64,000 nt of DNA from Sphingomonas dokdonensis (GCF_002197685.1 NZ_NBBI01000001.1:124001-188000); one strand, 5' to 3'; numbered from the stretch's first letter, positions 8,509 through 16,968 are shown. Notes: generated by a model from the sequence alone, not told the origin. Numbers and translations: made by a program.

Positions 8509-8524
8509 CATAACTTTCGTTATG
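8509..8524. promoter_or_regulatory. Candidate operator in the divergent SDR/monooxygenase promoter region
   Basis: CATAACTTTCGTTATG has perfect six-base arms around a TTTC centre. It lies 33 bp before the monooxygenase ATG and 51 bp before the divergent dehydrogenase ATG. It is AT-rich in a GC-rich setting, which fits a binding site for a regulator controlling both directions. The regulator is not identified. Confidence 0.45.
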
Positions 8525-8556
8525 GCTGCGGGAAGAGGGCAGCCGGGGAGAAGGAC

Positions 8557-9894
8557 ATGGCGGAGAGGAAGCGCGCCTGTATCATCGGCGCGGGATGCTC
8601 GGGCTTCACGACCGCAAAGCGGCTGAAAGACGAGGGAATTTCGTTCGATTGCTTCGAGATGTCGGACGATATCGGCGGCAATTGGTACTTTCGGAATCCC
8701 AACGGCAAGTCGGCCTGCTACCAGTCGCTGCATATCGACACGTCGAAGTGGCGGCTGGCGTTCGAGGATTATCCGGTCCCGGCGAACTGGCCCGATTTTC
8801 CGAGCCACGCGCAGCTGTGGCAATATTTCCGCGATTATGTGGATCACTTCGGTCTGCGCCCGCTGATCACCTTCAACACCGAGGTGACCAAGGCCGAGCG
8901 GCAGGCGGGCGGCGGCTGGGTGGTGACGCTGTCGACCGGCGAGACACGCGAGTACGAGACGCTGTTCGTGTGCAACGGGCACCATTGGGACCCGAATGTG
9001 CCGAGCTATCCCGGCAGTTTCGACAACCCGCATTTTCACGTCCACAGCTATCGCGATCCGTACGATCCGGTCGATCTGCGCGGCAAGAATGTCGTCGTGG
9101 TCGGCATGGGCAATTCGGCGATGGATGTCGCGAGCGAGCTGTCGCAGCGGCACCTCGCCAAAAACCTGTGGGTTTCGGCGCGGCGCGGTGTTTGGGTGCT
9201 GCCCAAGATGGCGGGTGGCAAGCCGATGGACAAATCGGCCATGCCCAGCTGGATCCCGCGCAAGATCGGCAAGGCGCTGGCGCGGCGTGCGGTGAAGAAG
9301 CTGGTCGGGCGGATGGAGGATTACGGCCTGCCGAAGCCCGATCACGAGCCGCTCGACGCGCACCCCAGCGTCTCGGGCGAGTTCCTGACGCGGGCAAGCT
9401 GCGGCGACATCAAGTTCAAACCGAATATCAAGGCGTTGGAGGGCACGCGCGTCCGCTTCGGCGATGACAGCGTGGAGGAAGTGGACGCGATCATCTATGC
9501 CACCGGCTATCGGATCAGTTTCCCGTTCTTCGACGATCCCAAGCTGTTGCCTGACGCGCAGAACCGCTTCCCGCTGTTCAAGCGCATGGTGATCCCCGGC
9601 ATCCACGACCTGTTCTTCATGGGGCTGGCGCAGCCGCTGCCGACGCTGGTGAACTTTGCAGAGCAGCAGTCAAAGCTGGTCGCGGGGTTCATGACCGGGC
9701 GGTATGCGCTGCCGTCCGTTGCGGAGATGGAGCGGATCACCAAGGAGGACGAGGACCGCGAGCTTGGCGATTATTACAAGTCGCAGCGGCACACGATCCA
9801 GGTCGATTTCGCCCGCTATGTCGCCGATCTGCACAAGGAGATCGCCAAGGGCGAGCGGCGCGCGCAGGCGCAGACCGGGAAGCAGGCGGCATGA
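8557..9894 (+). CDS. Flavin-containing monooxygenase (FMO/Baeyer-Villiger type)
   Basis: This 445-residue NADPH-dependent flavoprotein monooxygenase is predicted to insert oxygen into a ketone or oxidise a heteroatom. The FAD Rossmann motif is IIGAGCSGF near 10-18, and the flavin neighbourhood reads GGNWYFRNPNGKSACYQSLH. The FMO/BVMO fingerprint region is HFHVHSYRDP. The NADPH motif is VVVGMGNSAMD, and the ATGY motif is IIYATGYRISFPF. The start is ATG 8557 with GGAGAAGGA just upstream; an upstream in-frame extension to 8491 lacks family similarity. The stop overlaps the next ATG (ATGA), so it is co-translated with the acyl-CoA dehydrogenases. The direct substrate is unknown. Confidence 0.92.
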   Translation: MAERKRACIIGAGCSGFTTAKRLKDEGISFDCFEMSDDIGGNWYFRNPNGKSACYQSLHIDTSKWRLAFEDYPVPANWPDFPSHAQLWQYFRDYVDHFGLRPLITFNTEVTKAERQAGGGWVVTLSTGETREYETLFVCNGHHWDPNVPSYPGSFDNPHFHVHSYRDPYDPVDLRGKNVVVVGMGNSAMDVASELSQRHLAKNLWVSARRGVWVLPKMAGGKPMDKSAMPSWIPRKIGKALARRAVKKLVGRMEDYGLPKPDHEPLDAHPSVSGEFLTRASCGDIKFKPNIKALEGTRVRFGDDSVEEVDAIIYATGYRISFPFFDDPKLLPDAQNRFPLFKRMVIPGIHDLFFMGLAQPLPTLVNFAEQQSKLVAGFMTGRYALPSVAEMERITKEDEDRELGDYYKSQRHTIQVDFARYVADLHKEIAKGERRAQAQTGKQAA

Positions 9895-10958
9895 CCGACA
9901 CGCTGGTGCGGCCGCCGATGTCGGCCGCGGCGCTCGATGCGGATGATCGCGCGGCGCTGGTGGAGAGCGTCCGCCGGCTGCTGGCGGATCGCTGTACCGA
10001 GGCGGACGTGCGGCGTATCATGGACAGCGAGAGCGGGCATGATCCGGCGTTGTGGCGGGCGCTCGCCGACCTGGGCGTGGTCGGGTTGGTCGCCCCGGAA
10101 GCTGCGGGCGGCGCGGGGCTGGGGCCGGTCGAACTGGGGATGGTGATGGAGGAGGCGGGCGCGGCGCTGCTGCCCGCGCCGCTCATCTCCACCGCGCTTG
10201 CGACGACGCTGGCGCCGGATCTGCCGGGCGTTGCTGATGGCTCACGTATCGCCGCGGTCGCCTTCGCCGGCAGCCATGACTGGACCGGACGCAGTGATGT
10301 TCGGCTGGATGGCGATCGGCTGAGCGGCACGGCGCGCTTCGTGCCCGATGCGGCGATTGCCGATGTGATCGTGGTGGCGAGCGACGATGGCGTCTTCGCG
10401 GTCGAGCGCGGCGACGTGGAGGTGACGCCGCTGCCGGTGTTCGATCGCACGCGGCGGATGGCCGATGTCGCCTTTTACGGGCCGGCGACGCGGATCGGGG
10501 ATGCGGCGCGGGTGAAGGCGACGCGCGACCTTGGCATGGTGGCGCTGGCGGGCGAGCAGGCGGGCGGGGCGCGGCGGATGCTGGAGATCACCGTCGCGTA
10601 CGCCACCGATCGCCACCAATTCGGGCGCGCGATCGGCAGCTTCCAAGCGATCAAGCATATGGCGGCGGACCTGCTGCTGGAGAGCGAATCCGCCACCTCG
10701 GCGGCGCGCGATGCGGCGCGGCAGCTGGCGGAGGACGCGCCGACGGTCGATGCAGCGGTGGCATTGGCGGCGTTCGCCTGTGCCGATGCCTTCGTGCGGG
10801 TGGCGAAGGATGGCGTGCAGATGCACGGCGGGATCGCCTTTACGTGGGATCATCCGGCGCATCTCTACCTTCGTCGCGCGCGCTCGGGCGCGCAGCTGTT
10901 CGGCGACAGCGCGGTCTGGCGCGAGCGGTATATTCAAGCACTGGAGGCGCAGGCATGA
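9891..10958 (+). CDS. Acyl-CoA dehydrogenase, smaller subunit of a putative alpha/beta pair
   Basis: This 355-residue acyl-CoA dehydrogenase-fold protein has the helical N-terminal domain with VGLVAPEAAGGAGLGPVELG, a short beta domain, and the C-terminal helices. The latter include AYATDRHQFGRAIGSFQAIKHMAADLL and VQMHGGIAFTWDHPAHLYLRRA. The beta domain is shorter and less canonical than in homotetrameric enzymes. Together with the adjacent, overlapping second dehydrogenase gene, this resembles the alpha2beta2 heterotetramers known from actinobacterial steroid side-chain degradation. It overlaps both neighbours by four bases. FAD-dependent alpha,beta-desaturation of an acyl-CoA is predicted; the subunit holding the catalytic base is not certain. 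Confidence 0.9.
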   Translation: MTDTLVRPPMSAAALDADDRAALVESVRRLLADRCTEADVRRIMDSESGHDPALWRALADLGVVGLVAPEAAGGAGLGPVELGMVMEEAGAALLPAPLISTALATTLAPDLPGVADGSRIAAVAFAGSHDWTGRSDVRLDGDRLSGTARFVPDAAIADVIVVASDDGVFAVERGDVEVTPLPVFDRTRRMADVAFYGPATRIGDAARVKATRDLGMVALAGEQAGGARRMLEITVAYATDRHQFGRAIGSFQAIKHMAADLLLESESATSAARDAARQLAEDAPTVDAAVALAAFACADAFVRVAKDGVQMHGGIAFTWDHPAHLYLRRARSGAQLFGDSAVWRERYIQALEAQA

Positions 10959-12148
10959 GCATGAGCGACGAGGCGCTGCGCGGTGAGGTAGAGGCGTGGC
11001 TGGCGGCGCATTGGAAGGGCGTGCCGGCGCATAGCGAGAGCTTCGGTCGCGATCCGCGCAGCGAATGGCTGGCTAAGGTACGCGATGCGGGGTGGGCCGT
11101 GCCGCGCTGGTCGAGCGAGTGGCAAGGGCGGGGGCTGTCCAACGATCAGGCGAAGATCGTCGAGCGTGCCTTTGCCAAGGTGGGCGCGCCGGGCGCCGGG
11201 CAGGACCGATCGAACCTGTGGGCGAACACCGCGCTGGCGCATGCGACCGATAGCTTCAAGCGCGAGATCGTGCCGCAATTGCTCGCCGGCGAGGTAGGTA
11301 TGTGCCTTCTCTATTCGGAGCCTGGCGCCGGATCGGACCTGGCCGCGGTGCGCACGCGTGCCGACAAGGTAGATGGCGGCTGGCGCGTCACTGGGCAGAA
11401 GGTGTGGACCAGCGGCGCGCGGGTGGCGGATTACGGCATGCTGATCGCGCGCACCGATTGGGACGTGCCCAAGCATCGCGGGATCAGTTTCTTCTTCCTG
11501 CCGATGAAGCAGCAGGGGGTGGAGGTGCGCCCGTTGCGCCAGATCACCGACGAGGCGCATTTCAACGAGGTGTTCATCGACAACGCCTTCATACCCGAGG
11601 AAAATCTGCTCGGGCCGCTGAACGGCGGGTGGGGCGTGCTGCAGACCGCGCTCGCCTATGAACGATCGGTGATGGGCGATGGCGCGCGCGGGCCGCGATC
11701 GGGCGCGGACGAGCCGAAGGGTGACACCGCGCTGCTCGCGCTGGCACGCGAAGCCGGGCGGCTCGACGATGCCGTGGTGCGGCAGGACGTGGCGCAGGTG
11801 ATCGCTTGGCGCGTGCTGAACAAGCTCAATACCGCACGCGCCAAGGCGGAGCTGGCGCAGGGCACGTCGTCGCCGATCATGTCGCTCGGCAAGCTGGCGA
11901 TGAGCCGGATCCTGCACGAGGAAGCGCGGGTGCGTACGATGCTGCTCGGGCCGGAGAGCCTGCTGGAAGGGCCGGATCATCCGCGCGCGGAGGATGCGAA
12001 TTTCCTGTCGCTCAACGCGTACTTCACCTCGATCGGCGGGGGCACGGATCAGATCCAGCGCAACATCATCGGCGAGCGTGTGCTGAGCCTCCCGAAAGAG
12101 CCGGAGATCGACCGCACGATTCCGTTCCGCGAGGTACGCGCAGGCTAG
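10955..12148 (+). CDS. Acyl-CoA dehydrogenase, larger subunit of a putative alpha/beta pair
   Basis: This 397-residue acyl-CoA dehydrogenase has the family signature LLYSEPGAGSDLA and the beta-domain GQKVWTSGARVADYG, with RTDWDVPKHRGISFFFLPM. The segment WGVLQTALAYERSVMG may carry the catalytic Glu in this subfamily. The C-terminal SIGGGTDQIQRNIIGERVL is the usual FAD-contacting end. The start is ATG 10955 inside the previous stop (ATGA); the in-frame upstream extension is not family-like. Coupled translation with the smaller subunit supports a stoichiometric complex. It is followed by an 80 bp gap containing a GC-rich hairpin and then a dehydrogenase gene. Confidence 0.93.
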   Translation: MSMSDEALRGEVEAWLAAHWKGVPAHSESFGRDPRSEWLAKVRDAGWAVPRWSSEWQGRGLSNDQAKIVERAFAKVGAPGAGQDRSNLWANTALAHATDSFKREIVPQLLAGEVGMCLLYSEPGAGSDLAAVRTRADKVDGGWRVTGQKVWTSGARVADYGMLIARTDWDVPKHRGISFFFLPMKQQGVEVRPLRQITDEAHFNEVFIDNAFIPEENLLGPLNGGWGVLQTALAYERSVMGDGARGPRSGADEPKGDTALLALAREAGRLDDAVVRQDVAQVIAWRVLNKLNTARAKAELAQGTSSPIMSLGKLAMSRILHEEARVRTMLLGPESLLEGPDHPRAEDANFLSLNAYFTSIGGGTDQIQRNIIGERVLSLPKEPEIDRTIPFREVRAG

Positions 12149-12177
12149 GCAATACTAACAGGCGGCAAGCCGGGGAT

Positions 12178-12196
12178 GGCGCACGCACGATGCGCC
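12178..12196 (+). terminator. Short GC-rich stem-loop after the acyl-CoA dehydrogenase genes
   Basis: GGCGCA and TGCGCC form a perfect six-base stem with a seven-base loop between the dehydrogenase stop and the next SDR start. There is no T-tract, so it could be an attenuating or processing structure instead of a true terminator. Confidence 0.3.
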
Positions 12197-12228
12197 ACCA
12201 CGGTTATCGCCATCACGGGAGAGGGTGG

Positions 12229-12993
12229 ATGAGCAAGGCGATCTTCATCACGGGCGGCGCGTCCGGCATCGGGCTTGCCGCCGCACGCCGGTTCGCGCGC
12301 GAAGGCTGGACGGTCGGGATCGGCGATATCGACGAGATCGGCATGCGCCGCGTGGCGGAGGAGCTGGGCGCGTTCACCGTGCCGCTCGACGTGCGCGACC
12401 GGGCGCAATGGGCCGAGGCACTGCGCGCCTTTGCGGTGCATGCCGGCAAGATCGACGTGCTGCTGAACAACGCCGGCATCGCGCGATACGGCATGTTCGA
12501 GGAGGTGACGCCGGACGAATCCGATCTTCAGGTCGACATCAACGTGAAGGGCGTGATCAACGGCGCTTATGCCGCGCTGGATTATCTGAAGGCCAGCAAG
12601 GGTCGGCTGGTCAATGTCGCGTCGGTGGCCGGGATCGTCGGGTCGCCGGGGCTCGCGGTCTATTCGGCGACCAAGCATGCGGTGCGCGGGCTGTCTGAGG
12701 CGCTGGATGCGGAGTTCACCCGGCACGGTATCGATGTATCGTGCGTGATGCCCTTCTTCGTCGAAACGCCGATCCTCGATGCCGGATCGAAGGGCAGCAA
12801 CCGTACCATTCGCGACGCGATCGGCCAGTCGCCGGTCTATACCGTCGCGGAAGCGGCGGACGTGGTGTGGCAGGCGACACACGGGCGCGACCGCGAGTAT
12901 ATCGTTGGCAAGGCGGGGCGGCAGGCGAATTTCGCACGCCGGTTCATGCCCAATCGGCTGCGCAAGCGCATGAAGGCGGTGTTCGCCTCCTGA
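12229..12993 (+). CDS. Short-chain dehydrogenase/reductase (SDR)
   Basis: This 254-residue SDR has TGGASGIG at 8-15, Asp33 after the second strand (GIGDID, suggesting NAD), and NNAG at 80-83. Ser132 is in VASVAG, and Tyr145 and Lys149 are in YSATK. The C-terminal portion ends in ANFARRFMPNRLRKRM and is basic and amphipathic, as in SDRs that touch membranes or bulky lipid substrates. The start at ATG 12229 follows GGGAGAGGG. Upstream in-frame sequence overlaps the acyl-CoA dehydrogenase and is not SDR-like. It closes the plus-strand unit of the cluster and is separated by a 15 bp gap from the convergent nth gene. Confidence 0.92.
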   Translation: MSKAIFITGGASGIGLAAARRFAREGWTVGIGDIDEIGMRRVAEELGAFTVPLDVRDRAQWAEALRAFAVHAGKIDVLLNNAGIARYGMFEEVTPDESDLQVDINVKGVINGAYAALDYLKASKGRLVNVASVAGIVGSPGLAVYSATKHAVRGLSEALDAEFTRHGIDVSCVMPFFVETPILDAGSKGSNRTIRDAIGQSPVYTVAEAADVVWQATHGRDREYIVGKAGRQANFARRFMPNRLRKRMKAVFAS

Positions 12994-13008
12994 TCGGGGG
13001 CGAGCGGA

Positions 13009-13689
13009 TCAGCCGAGGCCGGGCTGATCGGCGGCCTTCGACGGCTTGACGGGCGGGGCCGGGGTCTTCGGCTTGAACGCGCACAGGTCGATGACCGGGC
13101 AGCGCCAGCATTCCGGCCGCCGCGCCTTGCAGATGTAGCGGCCATGCAGGATCAGCCAGTGGTGCGCGTGGAGGCGAAAAGGCTGGGGCACCGCCTTTTC
13201 CAGCTTCAGCTCGACCGCGAGTGGCGTCTTGCCCTTGGCCAGGCCGGTGCGGTTGCCGACGCGGAAGATGTGGGTGTCGACCGCGAAGGTTTCCGCACCA
13301 AAAGCGCAGTTCATCACGACGTTGGCCGTCTTGCGCCCGACGCCGGCGAGCTTTTCCAGCGCGTCGCGGTTCGCGGGTACGTCGCCGCCGTGCTGATCGA
13401 TGAGTGCCTGACTGAGCGCGATGACGTTCTTTGCCTTGCTGTTGAACAGGCCGATCGTCTTGATGTGCTGCTTCAGCCCGTCTTCGCCCAGCGCGAGCAT
13501 CTGCGCGGGCGTTTCGACCTCGGCGAACAGCCGGCGCGTTGCCTTGTTTACGCCCGCATCGGTCGCCTGTGCGGACAGCACTACCGCGACGAGCAACTGG
13601 TAGCTATTGCCCGATTCTAGCTCGGTTTCGGGATGCGGATTGGCCTCGGCCAGGCGACGGAAGAATTCGAAAACGTCGGCTTTTTTCAA
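13009..13689 (-). CDS. nth: Endonuclease III (DNA glycosylase/AP lyase)
   Basis: Endonuclease III removes oxidised pyrimidines and cuts at abasic sites in base-excision repair. The helix-hairpin-helix LAGVGRKTAN carries catalytic Lys120, and VDTHIFRV carries Asp138. The [4Fe-4S] cluster cysteines follow the Cx6Cx2Cx5C pattern (CKARRPECWRCPVIDLC). A TTG start at 13689 overlaps the dapB stop (TTGA). With this start the catalytic residues fall on the same numbers as in E. coli Nth, which supports it over the longer in-frame extension into dapB. The C-terminal tail is Pro/Lys-rich. It is probably co-transcribed with and translationally coupled to dapB. Confidence 0.95.
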   Translation of the reverse strand: MKKADVFEFFRRLAEANPHPETELESGNSYQLLVAVVLSAQATDAGVNKATRRLFAEVETPAQMLALGEDGLKQHIKTIGLFNSKAKNVIALSQALIDQHGGDVPANRDALEKLAGVGRKTANVVMNCAFGAETFAVDTHIFRVGNRTGLAKGKTPLAVELKLEKAVPQPFRLHAHHWLILHGRYICKARRPECWRCPVIDLCAFKPKTPAPPVKPSKAADQPGLG

Positions 13690-14414
13690 AAGCCCAGCAC
13701 CTCGGCCATGTCGTAGCGGCCGGCGGGCTTGTCCGCGAGCCACAAGGCGGCCTTCACCGCGCCGCGCGCGAAGATCGAACGATCCTCGCCGCGGTGGCCC
13801 AGCTCGATCCGCTCGCCCTCACCGGCGAAGACGACCTGATGATCGCCCACCACCGTGCCGCCGCGCAGCGAGGAAAAGCCGATTGTGCCTTCCGTGCGGG
13901 CGCCGACGAGACCCGCGCGGCCGTCCACGCGCTCTTCGTTCAGCGTGGTGCCGCGCCCGCGCGCGGCCGCTTCGCCGAGCAGCAGCGCGGTGCCCGAGGG
14001 GGCGTCCACCTTGTGGCGATGGTGCATCTCGACGATCTCGATGTCCCACTCCGGCCCCAGCCGTTCCGCCGCCTGCTGCACCAGGATGCCGAGCAGGGTG
14101 ACGCCAAGCGACGTGTTTCCGGTCTGCAGCACCGCAACGCTTTCCGCCGCGCGATCGATCAGCGCGTGGTGCGTGGCGCTGAGCCCGGTGGTGCCGATGA
14201 CGATCGGCGTGCCGGCGGCCGTCGCCGCGGCGAGATGCGCCTCCAATGCCGACGGCGTGGAGAAATCCACGAGAACGTCGGCATCGTGCGCGAGCGGTAC
14301 CGGATCTTCGCGCACGTCGACGCCCCCTGCCACCGAGGCGCCCTCGTCCGGGACGATGGTGGCAATCACGCGACCCATCCGCCCCGCGCTTCCGTAGATG
14401 CCGATCGCGGTCAT
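13686..14414 (-). CDS. dapB: 4-hydroxy-tetrahydrodipicolinate reductase
   Basis: DapB reduces 4-hydroxy-tetrahydrodipicolinate with NAD(P)H in the diaminopimelate/lysine pathway, supplying peptidoglycan precursor. The 242-residue protein has the N-terminal nucleotide motif IGIYGSAGRMGR and the DVLVDFSTPSA segment. IVIGTTGLS follows, and then the family signature EMHHRHKVDAPSGTAL with the catalytic His pair and substrate-binding Lys. The GDHQVVFAGEGERIELGHR segment closes the tetramerisation/substrate domain. It starts at ATG 14414, divergent from the sirtuin gene across about 100 bp. Its TGA overlaps the TTG of nth. Confidence 0.97.
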   Translation of the reverse strand: MTAIGIYGSAGRMGRVIATIVPDEGASVAGGVDVREDPVPLAHDADVLVDFSTPSALEAHLAAATAAGTPIVIGTTGLSATHHALIDRAAESVAVLQTGNTSLGVTLLGILVQQAAERLGPEWDIEIVEMHHRHKVDAPSGTALLLGEAAARGRGTTLNEERVDGRAGLVGARTEGTIGFSSLRGGTVVGDHQVVFAGEGERIELGHRGEDRSIFARGAVKAALWLADKPAGRYDMAEVLGF

Positions 14415-14528
14415 GCGTTAACCCTTATCGCCTGTGTCGCGCCTCGATACCGCCCGACATCATCTGCGTCGAGAGGAAGACATGGATCATCGTCGCTAAC
14501 GAAGACGCGCTGGTTTATGCCCGTTCAC

Positions 14529-15230
14529 ATGAACGACGAACGTGGCATCATGATCCTGACGGGTGCAGGTATTTCTGCAGAAAGCGGCCTTGCGACCTTT
14601 CGCGGGCCGGGCGGGCTTTGGGAGGGGCATCGGGTCGAGGACGTGTGCACGCCCGAGGCGCTGGCGGCCGACCCGGCGCTGGTGCACCGTTTCTACGATC
14701 TGCGGCGTGATGCGCTGAACGATGTCACGCCCAATGCTGCGCATGAGGCGCTGGCGCGGCTTGATGCGGCGTGGGCGGGCGAACTGCTGATCGTGACGCA
14801 GAATGTCGACGATCTGCATGAGCGCGCCGGCGCGAAGCGATTGCTGCACATGCATGGCGAGCTGCGATCGGCGCTGTGTGCGTCCTGTGACGAGCGGGCG
14901 CCGTGGCCCGATCCGCTGCCGCCGGGCACAAGCTGCGCCGCGTGCGGTGCGCCCGCGATGCGGCCCGATATCGTGTTCTTCGGCGAGATGCCGTATCAGA
15001 TGGAGGCGATCGAGGCGGCGCTGTCGCGGTGCGATCTGTTCGTCTCGATCGGCACCTCGGGCGCGGTCTATCCCGCGGCGGGGTTCGTGCAGCTAGCGCG
15101 GCGTTATGGCGCGGAAACGCTGGAGCTGAACCTGGAGCCTTCGGCCGGCAGCGACTGGTTCGATGACAGCCGCTTCGGCCCGGCCAGCGTGCTCGTCCCG
15201 GCGTGGGTGGACGCGCTGCTGGCGGCTTAG
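14529..15230 (+). CDS. cobB: NAD-dependent protein deacylase (sirtuin, CobB-like, class III)
   Basis: This 233-residue sirtuin removes acyl groups from protein lysines using NAD+. GAGISAESGLATFRG is the NAD loop, TQNVDDLHERAG the second conserved motif, and H109 in MHGEL the catalytic base. The zinc site uses C117, C120, C136 and C139. Y56 and R59 (FYDLR) form the YxxR pair that gives class III enzymes affinity for succinyl and other acidic acyl groups, so desuccinylase activity is plausible. The start is uncertain: ATG 14529 is used, ATG 14517 is possible, and neither has a clear ribosome-binding site. The gene faces era and overlaps its end by four bases. Confidence 0.92.
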   Translation: MNDERGIMILTGAGISAESGLATFRGPGGLWEGHRVEDVCTPEALAADPALVHRFYDLRRDALNDVTPNAAHEALARLDAAWAGELLIVTQNVDDLHERAGAKRLLHMHGELRSALCASCDERAPWPDPLPPGTSCAACGAPAMRPDIVFFGEMPYQMEAIEAALSRCDLFVSIGTSGAVYPAAGFVQLARRYGAETLELNLEPSAGSDWFDDSRFGPASVLVPAWVDALLAA

Positions 15231-16117
15231 TCCACCCAGTCGAGGCCGATGTCGCGGTAAACGCCGCGGTCCTCGTCCCAGCCGGGCTTCACCTTGACGT
15301 GCAGGTAAAGGTGGACCGGCCGATCCAGCAGCACGGCAAGTTCGGCGCGGGCGCGGGCGCCGATTTCCTTGATGCGGGCGCCGCCCTTGCCGAGCACGAT
15401 CGCGCGCTGTGTCGGGCGTTCGACCAGGATCTGCTGGTGGATTTCGGCCGCGCCGTCCTCGCGATCGTTGAACTTTTCGGTTTCCACCGTCGCGGCATAG
15501 GGAAGCTCGGCGTGGAGTTGCAGGTACAGCTGCTCGCGGGTGACCTCGGCGGCGAGCATGCGCTCGCTGGCGTCGGACACCTGATCCTCGGGGAAATGCC
15601 ATGGTCCGTCGGGCATCGCGGCGGCGAGCGCGCGCTTCAGCTCGGGCAGGCCGTCGCCAGTGGCGGCGCTGATGAAGAAGGTGTGCGCGAAATCGACCTG
15701 CGCATTCAGCTTTTCGGCGTGGATCAGCAGCTTCGGCTTGTCGGCTAGATCGACCTTGTTGAGCACCAGGAATTTGGGCTCGGGCCGTTCGGCGATTCGT
15801 TCTGCAATATCAGTGACTTTGGCGCCGAGGCCGCCCTTTGCATCGACCACCAGCGCGAGCACGTCGGCGCCCTCGGTACCGCCCCAGGCGGCGGCGACCA
15901 TGGCGCGGTCGAGGCGGCGCTTGGGGTCGAAAATGCCGGGGGTGTCGACGAGGAGCAGCTGCGCGTCATCCTCCATCGCGACGCCGAGCAGGCGGGTGCG
16001 GGTGGTTTGCGCCTTGGGGCTGACGATCGCCACCTTCTGGCCGACCAGCGCGTTGACGAGCGTGGATTTGCCGGCGTTGGGGGCGCCTAGAACGGCGACG
16101 AGGCCGCAGCGAGTCAT
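15227..16117 (-). CDS. era: GTPase Era
   Basis: Era is an essential GTPase for 16S rRNA maturation and 30S assembly. The 296-residue protein has the P-loop GAPNAGKS at 11-18, the switch region with TRTRLLGV, DTPG in LLVDTPGIFDPKRRLD, and NKVD in VLNKVDLADK. The C-terminal KH domain has the expected GKGGARIKEIGARARAEL. The length is typical. It follows rnc on the same strand after a 158 bp gap, the common rnc-era order, so expression is probably linked with rnc and lepB. Confidence 0.97.
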   Translation of the reverse strand: MTRCGLVAVLGAPNAGKSTLVNALVGQKVAIVSPKAQTTRTRLLGVAMEDDAQLLLVDTPGIFDPKRRLDRAMVAAAWGGTEGADVLALVVDAKGGLGAKVTDIAERIAERPEPKFLVLNKVDLADKPKLLIHAEKLNAQVDFAHTFFISAATGDGLPELKRALAAAMPDGPWHFPEDQVSDASERMLAAEVTREQLYLQLHAELPYAATVETEKFNDREDGAAEIHQQILVERPTQRAIVLGKGGARIKEIGARARAELAVLLDRPVHLYLHVKVKPGWDEDRGVYRDIGLDWVD

Positions 16118-16275
16118 GCGAATTCCTTCAACGGTGCGCGCGCGCTCATTGCCGCGGCGCGCAGGAAAATGGGGGTGAGAAGCGGGGCAGCCTGGCCACG
16201 GAGGGGATGCTTGCGGATCACGCGCGGCCTTTTACCGGAGAAAATCGGCCGTGGACACTCATGTGCTGGCCAGCA

Positions 16276-16968
16276 TCATTTTTTGCGGGTCTTCTTCGCC
16301 GGTGCGACGCGGACCTCGCGCAGCAGCGCCTCGGCGGCGGCGGTTTCGGCCTCCTGCTTGCTGCTGCCCTGCGCCTCTGTTTCGGCGAGCTTCGGGATCG
16401 CGGCCTTTACCGTGAAACGCGGCGCGTGGCCGGGTCCGGAGCGGTCGACGACCTCATAGACGGGCGGCTTGCGATTGTTGGCGGCGGCCCATTCCTGAAG
16501 CGCGGACTTGGGGTGCTGCGGCGCGGCCGAGCCGGCGTGGATGCGATCGGCCCACAAGCGGCGCACGGCGGCGCGCGCGGGACCGGGCCCGCCCTCGCGG
16601 TACAAGGCGCCGAGCAGCGCCTCCATAACGTCGCCGAGAATATTGTCGCTGTCGCTCGCGCCATCGTCGCGCGCCTGCTTGCCGAGGCGCAGATGGGCGG
16701 GCACGCCGATCGCGCGCGCGATGTCTGCGCAGACGGCGCCGGTGACGAGCGCGTTGAGCCGCTTCGACATCGCGCCTTCGGGCTCGTCGGGGAACAACTC
16801 GAACAGCCATTCCGCCATGGAGAGGCCGAGCACGCGATCGCCGAGGAACTCAAGCCGCTCGTAATGCGCCTCGCCGCGGCTCGCGTGGGTGAGCGCGCGT
16901 TCCCACAGCGTGATGTCCGCCGGCGCGTGATCGAAGTTGCGCGTGATCCAGGCGGCGAGATCAGTCAA
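16276..16968 (-). CDS. rnc: Ribonuclease III
   Basis: RNase III cleaves double-stranded RNA in rRNA precursors and regulatory RNAs. The 230-residue protein has the nuclease signature ERLEFLGDRVLG near 37-48, the second acidic site in DNILGDVMEALLGALY, and a C-terminal double-stranded RNA-binding domain. That domain runs from PKSALQEWAAANNRKPPVYEV to QEAETAAAEALL. A Lys-rich end (KKTRKK) follows. Its start lies inside the 3' end of lepB (eight-base overlap), the conserved lepB-rnc-era arrangement of proteobacteria. Confidence 0.97.
   Translation of the reverse strand: MTDLAAWITRNFDHAPADITLWERALTHASRGEAHYERLEFLGDRVLGLSMAEWLFELFPDEPEGAMSKRLNALVTGAVCADIARAIGVPAHLRLGKQARDDGASDSDNILGDVMEALLGALYREGGPGPARAAVRRLWADRIHAGSAAPQHPKSALQEWAAANNRKPPVYEVVDRSGPGHAPRFTVKAAIPKLAETEAQGSSKQEAETAAAEALLREVRVAPAKKTRKK

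Noticed and set aside
16228-16252. Hairpin-like CGGCC...GGCCG in the rnc-era gap
   Set aside because: The stem needs a two-base bulge and is short; not convincing as a terminator inside a conserved operon.
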